Shown here: one piece after another, positions 6,671 through 11,653 of the stretch
Layout of the letters: every line of letters starts with the position of its first letter
Numbering within the stretch: position 1 is the first letter of the stretch
NCBI GenBank assembly: GCA_028565635.1
Contig: JAOXYB010051468.1
Span: 1-11,653 of the forward strand
Source: Phoronis ovalis
Lineage: Eukaryota > Phoronida > Phoronidae
Direction of reading: 5' to 3'
DNA length: 11,653 nt
Translations under genes and position numbers: made by a program
The notes under the pieces: model-generated
The model's input: the letters and a program-made list of their open reading frames with translations, nothing else
Databases searched by the model: none
Told to the model about the DNA's origin: nothing

Positions 6671-7079
6671 TGTTGGTGACCTTTATTTATGATAGTGGAT
6701 GTAGGTGTTTTTCCCTGGGCAGCACATCCATATGAAAAATTTTGCTAAGTACCCCCCCGGACATTATCTCTGGTAGCACTTTTCGCGATGATTTTGTTCC
6801 GAATCTTTAATCTAGAAGTACAGAGTCTTATAACAGTGTTATATATAGTCTCCAGGCAAAATTTTGAATAGGTGTACGTGCGCAACCCCTAGCTACTTAA
6901 ACAAACCGGATCCTCTCAACTATTTTTAAAATGCCAAAAAACAGTTTGCTTGACTTTTTTTTGCTAAAACAGTCTATTAATAATGTTATGTGTATTGCCA
7001 ATGCTATTGCCTATTGGTACCTCGTTCGAGGTTCCCCCCTTGGAATGTGTGCTATGTGTTAAAGTCAGAATTCTCGTAC

Positions 7080-7374
7080 CTTTTCTCATTTAATGATTCA
7101 CCTGATGCTCGTCCACACTTCTCACAAAATGTGACTGACCCCGGGTGTTTTCCACAAGAAGCATCAAGAAGATCGGCGAAATATCCACATTTCTCACAAC
7201 ATCCGACGAGCATAGAATGCGAATGCGTCTCGTTTCTTTGCAAGTTATCACTTTGAAAGCTGTCTCCGAGGGAACGCTTTGCTGCTGAACGTGGCGTAGA
7301 TGTGCGGATTCGTTCCCTCTTGGTAGGTAAAAATGGTGAAAGAGCGAACCTAATAATGTTCGTTTACCCGCCAT
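7080..7374 (-). CDS. First exon of the SAP-like gene: basic N-terminus and CxxC...CxxC zinc-ribbon-like segment
   Basis: The ATG at 7374 starts MAGKRTLLGSLFHHF. An in-frame ATG at 7389 would add MLLDE. After the T5 run (A5 at 7329-7333 on the + strand) one extra base is needed to pass into the frame LPTKRERIRTSTPRSAAKRS, which stays open to the donor GAAAAG|GTACGA. This frame carries two copies of CEKCG (GCCEKCGYFADLL and VTFCEKCGRASGE), giving C-x2-C-x10-C-x9-C-x2-C with a His between, which probably binds zinc. The exon ends in phase 2, and the T of the exon at 6041 completes Ser. The basic Ser/Thr-rich start suits a nuclear protein. Without the indel the first frame goes on into LPRGNESAHLRH and loses the cysteines. 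Confidence 0.5.
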
Positions 7375-7831
7375 CTCATCGAGTAACATCGCATATATGC
7401 CCGGATGTGATAGTAAACATGCAGTGACAACTTAAAATCTTATGAAAATAATCTTATAATATGACTTGTGTAAAAATATGCTTCTGTTCTTGCAACCTAT
7501 CTTTAGCATGTGATGAAATATCAAATGGCAGTTTTAATACTGAAGTGTAATTTTTTTAATAACCTGATACAGTGAATGATCGAGCTCATGTAAATGTACA
7601 TGTAAAATATTGAATCCCGCGTGCAATTTCAAACATTTCCGAATCAACTCGATTGATATTCACTTATAGATATCATATGGACTTTTAACGATGCATTTTT
7701 ATTTTTAAAAATGTCGAAGTTAGGTTCCATGAATATATCTGAAATATTATAATACACTCCCGACGGGAGTAACAAACGCGGACTGACAGGGGCAATCGAT
7801 CTGGTTCAGTTTGGATTTTGTATAACGTGAC
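7375..7831 (-). other. Upstream flank of the SAP-like gene, possible promoter
   Basis: No gene is seen. On the - strand a weak TATA-like ATTATAAG lies at about 7453-7460, some 80 bases before the ATG at 7374. CCGGATGTG near 7400-7408 on the + strand resembles an ETS-type site. Both are common by chance in such sequence. A perfect ACTCCCG/CGGGAGT hairpin with a one-base centre stands at 7756-7770, just before the 20-bp array. Confidence 0.25.
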
Positions 7832-8074
7832 CGATACACGGAAATCTATTCGTCAGTTTCCGTAATAAAGTATGCCCGTATGTACTGTTTCCGAGCGGTA
7901 GAAAATTGTCCGAGACTACGGAAATCTGTGCGAGTGCCTGGCAACTTACACGAGTCTACGGAAATGACGGTTCGAGTAGCAGGAATTTCGGTGCGAAACC
8001 CGGAAAATGGGTTCGAATGGTAGGAAACAGGTCCGCGAATGCGGATTGACGGTTCGAGTCTACGCTGGTTAGGT
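7832..8074 (+). repeat. Degenerate tandem array, unit about 20 bp, roughly 12 units
   Basis: Units start at 7832, 7851, 7871, 7892, 7911, 7931, 7951, 7973, 7994, 8014, 8034 and 8055, with steps of 19-22 bp. The consensus is close to CGAGTCTACGGAAATGACGG followed by TT. The best-kept units are at 7911, 7951 and 8055; those at 7851 and 7871 are poor. The array is richer in G and C, and in CpG, than its surroundings. The unit is not a multiple of three, so the open frame across it on the - strand is not a gene. Confidence 0.75.
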
Positions 8075-9589
8075 AGGCCTGTAAACACTGTTCAACAAAT
8101 GCAGAAAAGACACACCTTAAAATACCGTTCACCTATGGCCTTCATGAATCCACCTTTATAGCGTTAAGGCAATGCTCGTCTTTCCAACATGGCTAGCATT
8201 CGTTCATATTGGAACAGATACAGGGAACAGATCTCTATTTAAGAGAGCAGGACCCGTTGGCGACAAGTTATTCATGCTTTACACTTTGATTAAATTTTGG
8301 GCAGTTTAATGGAAAAAACAGACTAATAAAAGTATATATTTTTGGAAAGGTTCTGAATTAAAGCAATCTCCATGTATCACAGTTTTCAAGACCTGGGTAA
8401 ATGCAGTTTTTTGACAACAGCAAGAAAGAAATATGAATTTTTGGATCAACATTTGAACCAATTTTCCAAAGTCATTCGAAATACCACCTAGCTTACGACA
8501 CCTGCTCACCTGTGACTTAAAACCACTTAGAATCATCCAGGCATATCTTCACCTTTGCAGCTTTAGACATATCATGAAGTACTGTTTTGCAAATAAATAT
8601 GGCCGAAGTGATCCAAATCACACTGGACCTGAAGCTGTGGTTGCAAGTCAAAGAAAACAGTCACATACATGTAGATGTACGATGAAAACAACAAATTACA
8701 GCCTGCCCATTAGTCAAGTAATATAACTAGATCACTCCCATTTTTGATAACTACATGTAGTAGTTGTCTAGTTTCTTCACAAGCTAATGCGATCCAAATG
8801 TTTCACATACCAAGGATCTTATCCATCAAGTAAAAATTGGGATTTTCCATTTTCCTAAAAGAGAATTAAAAGAATAAGTAACATTATTCAATTCATTCAA
8901 AATGTATTGTAAATGAATGTACAATAACATGCAGTTTATTAGACACTAACACATTATCCTAGCTGTGGAAGTAATGTTATCCCAAATGAAACACTTGACC
9001 TATTACATTCTAAACCATTCTGAAAGGGAGTGACATGAACTATATGTAATATTATAAGTTTGCACATTAAAAAAACACTTTAATCTTGTGACTATGGTAA
9101 ACTTCTAAATCAACTTTAATCCCTCTAATATTTTATCAAACACATGGTTGAAAACAATACCAAATTTAAATAAATAATCTTTAAAAAATGTGTGTAAATG
9201 TATGTAAAATTTACAGCACCTAAATGTCCAGTATACATTAAAGACAACAATTATCTACCTATAGATTGTAACTAGGTAGTAGCTAGTAAATGTATGATGA
9301 ACAGCTATTTGATATATTAATTAATCTCAGTCTAAAGTGTGACCCATCACTGGTGAACAATAACCAAAACAACTCTACAGAATTAATTCCTTACAATAAA
9401 AAACTGCCAAAACATTTCATGCAAACACACTTTACCATGACTGTGGGATGTCCATGTTGTTCAAGCAATTGATTGATACCAAGGCAAAATAATATTTTTC
9501 ACCATACTTGAGACAAAAGTTTTGTTTCTTGCCCTATAGGAATCTCCTAACACATATTTTGGTACTTAATAGTAGATAAATACAAACCA
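8075..9589. other. AT-rich stretch, no gene recognised
   Basis: Open frames here (for example - strand 8306-8536, + strand 9290-9472) lack splice support and recognisable motifs. Small features are a TCTCT/AGAGA hairpin around TATTTAA at about 8232-8246 and the perfect palindrome ACTACATGTAGT at 8750-8761. The end of the stretch leads into the LINE fossil and may hold more of its decayed upstream part. Confidence 0.4.
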
Positions 9590-10350
9590 AGAATATGATG
9601 TGTTCTATTCAAATGTATTTAAAAGTGGAGAAATCAATATGACGATCTATTCTCAGACAATAATTACCCAAGACTAACTGATTCAGCAAAATATGAAGTA
9701 ATGAAATGTTCATGCACTTACATAGAATTATCTGCAACATTAAGAGCACAAAATAAAAGTACTGTATTATCTGGCTACAATACCGATTTTAAAAATTATT
9801 TTTGGAGCGATATTGGTAATCTATATTACAAGTCTATATGCTTTGACTTTACAAACAATTCGTTGTTTGTTACACTAGAACAAGGAGTTATAATGTGCAG
9901 GAAATAACAGAACATTAGTGGAGACCCATAACTCTTTTAGACAAACTATAAGTTAGTTTCTTCATGTATAGCTGATAGAATTAAAATTTGAAAGGAATTG
10001 ATATTACTAATCGATTCTGAAAAAGAAGTCAACATATTCAATTTTGTCCTTAAAAAGTTTAACTTCGGAGAAATCACTATAAAATGGGCAATTGTATTGC
10101 ATACTTAAGATGGTAGTTTGTGTTTTGTTTAGAATGGACACTTTCAGAAAAGTTTGAATTGGAAAAAAAGGTTGTAGACAGGGAGATCCTGTCTCCATAT
10201 ATATTTATATTATGTATGGAAATTCTATGAATACTAGTGAAGAACAAATCAATTAAAAGAATTAGTGTATTCAAGAACTTCAAAATTTCCCAATATGCTG
10301 ATGATAGAAGCCAGTTTTTAGATGGGTCTAATACCTAGGTCAAAGAAACA
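9590..10350 (+). mobile_element. LINE retrotransposon fossil, reverse-transcriptase domain
   Basis: Reading + strand frames in turn gives reverse-transcriptase blocks in the right order. These are a linker (NQYDDLFSDNNYPRLTDSAK, then CTYIEL); a remnant of the N-terminal RT block (SGYNTDFKNYFWSDIGNLYY ... LEQGVI); and WRPITLL near 9918 with YKLVSSCIADRIK after a frameshift. Motif A with its Asp follows (LLIDSEKEV, about 10004-10030), then KKFNFGEITIKW. The GCRQGDP block is at 10170-10190, PYIFILCMEIL comes after another shift, and QYADD at 10291-10305. A LINE RT copies its own RNA at a nicked target. Several stops and at least three frameshifts make this copy dead. No endonuclease domain, 3' tail or target duplication was identified. 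The style suggests an L1/Tx1-like clade, but that is a guess. Confidence 0.8.
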
Positions 10351-10797
10351 GATTGTTTAGTCATTAGTTTTCTAAAATATCGATATTTGATTTAAGATAA
10401 CAGTTTAAATGTTGTATTGCAAAAAAACCCAACTTCATACAATTTTGAACGCAATATAAAACCTGTATTAGGGATTGGTCATAAATTATTTAATTACTGA
10501 AACAACAAGTATTCTTTGGGCTCTGCCTATTGTATCCAGGGGATGTACATATATATATTATATGTAGTCATCACATTGTAGGTTTTTTTTTGTTATCTGG
10601 TAAGGAATGGCATGGCAGTACGTTATGTCTAATGCCCATCCGATGTGTAGGATTATATTTTTTAAAATTATTGATTTTTTACATTAGCAAAAATAGAATA
10701 TGTCATGCATTATAATCCGGTATATCATTGTTTTGGTGGGGTAATCTTATTCAAAATGACTGTATGTGCTGTCCAATGCTTTATCCCATGGGAGTAG
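10351..10797. other. AT-rich stretch after the LINE fossil, nothing recognised
   Basis: No open frame with coding character and no RT connection or C-terminal LINE motif could be read. Low-complexity TA runs (near 10545-10562) and T runs are present. It may be decayed 3' LINE sequence or ordinary spacer. Confidence 0.35.
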
Positions 10798-11085
10798 TGA
10801 CCATATTTTTAGATGGGGATGTGCATCTTAAACTCAAAATATCCACCCATTTTTAGGGATTTTGGTCTCAAATATTAACCCATTTCTGGGGTTTTCTGTC
10901 ACAAAAAGGACCAATTGTTAAGTTTCTTCTAGAAAAAATTCCCTGGAATTGCTACCTTTAAATAGATTCGTGAAAAGAATTACCCATTTTTGGGGTTTGT
11001 TGAAACGAGGACCAATCTTTACTGACATTTCTGTGAAAAATGGATCCATTTTTAGGAATTTGTGAAAAATGACCCATTTGGGCCA
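10798..11085 (+). repeat. Degenerate tandem array, unit about 33 bp
   Basis: GACCCATTTTTGGGGTTT-like units start near 10799, 10844, 10877, 10909, 10981, 11010, 11043 and 11071. Most steps are 28-38 bp. Several units continue into TGTGAAAAA-type sequence. Some units are eroded (ACCAATTG at 10910, ACCAATCTTT at 11011), and one near 10940 is barely recognisable. This is an old minisatellite with no coding sign. Confidence 0.6.
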
Positions 11086-11653
11086 TCAACCTATGGCCTT
11101 CCTAGACCCTAGTTATAAACTGAAGCTGTTATCATGAGATAAAGGAAAGTGTTACATATGACGATGACGATGACAATGCCTTCACTACGACTATATGCCT
11201 AGCCACTATGTGGATGTGACAAAAAAGCTATTGTTTAGTTATTAAATGCCTTATGGTATGTATTGAAGAGGACTCCAGGGGAAAATTATGAAATTTGGAG
11301 TGCAATTTATAGCTTATTTTAAGATCTGGTTTGAAAGAGAAAATGTTAATTAAAATTGTTAAGAAAATTAAAGAAAACACCAATATTTGTAAACTTGCAG
11401 GCCTCTCTTGTCAAGTCATTAAACCTGCTAAAACACAACTAGATTTTTTACCTTATATACATGTACCTAGATTAAAATATTCATATTTACCTTTTCAAAT
11501 AGGATACACACATGATAGTTAATAATAATATTTGAAATCTAATTTGTTCTATATTTACTCTTTAGAACTGTTCTGGAGAATTTAGTTCATGGTGAGGGCC
11601 AAAATATAAATGCATCCCCTTATGCACACAAAAACAAAAATGTTACCTCTCAT
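11086..11653. other. AT-rich end of the window, no gene recognised
   Basis: A short GACGAT/GACAAT triplet run lies at about 11160-11177. The open frame at 11331-11522 starts at TTG, has no recognisable motif and no splice partner in the window. It is preceded by TGTAAACTTGCAG at 11388-11400, which could serve as an acceptor for an exon of a gene continuing beyond the window; this is weak. Confidence 0.3.

Larger units (their letters stand above)
6042..7079 (-). other. First intron of the SAP-like gene, repeat-filled
   Basis: The intron runs from donor AAAAG|GTACGA at 7079 to acceptor TTTTTTACAG at 6042. Its proximal half holds a foldback element and a 32-bp motif array (listed separately). 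The distal part (about 6690-7020) shows no open frame. It contains a run of seven C (6753-6759), a short TATAAC/GTTATA palindrome near 6829-6843 and ACCTCG/CGAGGT at 7019-7032. No exon or RNA gene is seen in it. Confidence 0.5.
3612..7374 (-). pseudogene. Six-exon gene with CxxC ribbon, SAP-like motif and unassigned C-terminal region; frame broken (gene-level entry)
   Basis: Exons on the - strand run 7374-7080, 6041-5179, 4926-4856, 4632-4339, 4143-about 4011, and 3788-3612. The first four junctions are GT-AG and match in phase (2, 0, 2, 2). The repaired product would be about 600 residues. SAP motifs bind AT-rich DNA or chromatin in the nucleus, and the CxxC pairs probably bind zinc, so a nuclear DNA-associated protein is likely. 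The long C-terminal part is unrecognised. I have a vague impression of uncharacterised multicopy invertebrate proteins carrying similar stretches (such as YFGSADMC), which could be transposon-derived; I cannot verify this. Four one-base frame breaks (7329-7333, about 5926-5953, about 5584-5610, 5372-5379) and a TAG at 4011-4013 mean no intact product from this sequence. Confidence 0.6.

Noticed and set aside
7019-7032. CCTCGTTCGAGG as a tRNA T-arm
   Set aside because: No anticodon arm, acceptor stem or box A is found at the needed distances.
6990-7256. + strand open frame of 88 codons
   Set aside because: Antisense to the cysteine-rich exon of the - strand gene.
7846-8088. - strand open frame of 80 codons
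   Set aside because: It crosses the 20-bp tandem array, whose period is not a multiple of three, so the frame is an accident of composition.
10007-10283. Two - strand open frames of 63 and 68 codons
   Set aside because: Both are antisense to the LINE reverse-transcriptase blocks.
1-11653. Bacterial-type systems (CRISPR array, toxin-antitoxin, operon, integron)
   Set aside because: Split genes, the LINE and composition show animal nuclear DNA; the tandem arrays are contiguous degenerate units, not repeats with unique spacers.

Overview
The window reads as animal nuclear DNA. It is AT-rich, genes are split by GT-AG introns with polypyrimidine tracts, exon phases agree across introns, and it holds a decayed LINE and several degenerate tandem repeats. 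No bacterial operon, Shine-Dalgarno site or CRISPR array is seen. A marine invertebrate, most likely a lophotrochozoan such as a bivalve, is my best guess. That rests on the style of the LINE reverse transcriptase and on frequent TACATGTA palindromes, and it is inference.

Two split genes face each other tail to tail. On the + strand (about 312-2430) is the 3' part of a C2H2 zinc-finger gene. It has three short, mutually similar phase-1 exons (312-389, 635-700, 1013-1078), then a terminal exon (from 1692) with seven fingers. A 2-bp TG expansion breaks finger 4 and a TAG stop breaks finger 7. On the - strand (7374 down to 3612) is a six-exon gene of about 600 codons. In order it encodes a basic N-terminus, a cysteine-rich CxxC...CxxC segment, four 9-residue repeats, a SAP-like DNA-binding motif, and a long C-terminal region I cannot assign. 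Five of its exons join in matching phase, but only if four one-base indels are allowed, at least two of them in homopolymers. The last junction also lacks a good donor and meets an in-frame TAG. Both genes are therefore either decaying or carry assembly indel errors; the sequence alone cannot decide.

The rest is repeat-rich. There is a tRNA-like SINE head (about 1291-1354, - strand), an 80-bp direct repeat pair (2576-2746), and a foldback element with 54-bp arms inside intron 1 of the - strand gene (6304-6503), next to a roughly 32-bp motif array. A roughly 20-bp tandem array (7832-8074) lies upstream of that gene. A LINE reverse-transcriptase fossil (about 9590-10350, + strand) and a roughly 33-bp degenerate array (10798-11085) follow. 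The stretches 2435-3600, 8075-9590, 10350-10797 and 11086-11653 hold nothing I can call a gene.
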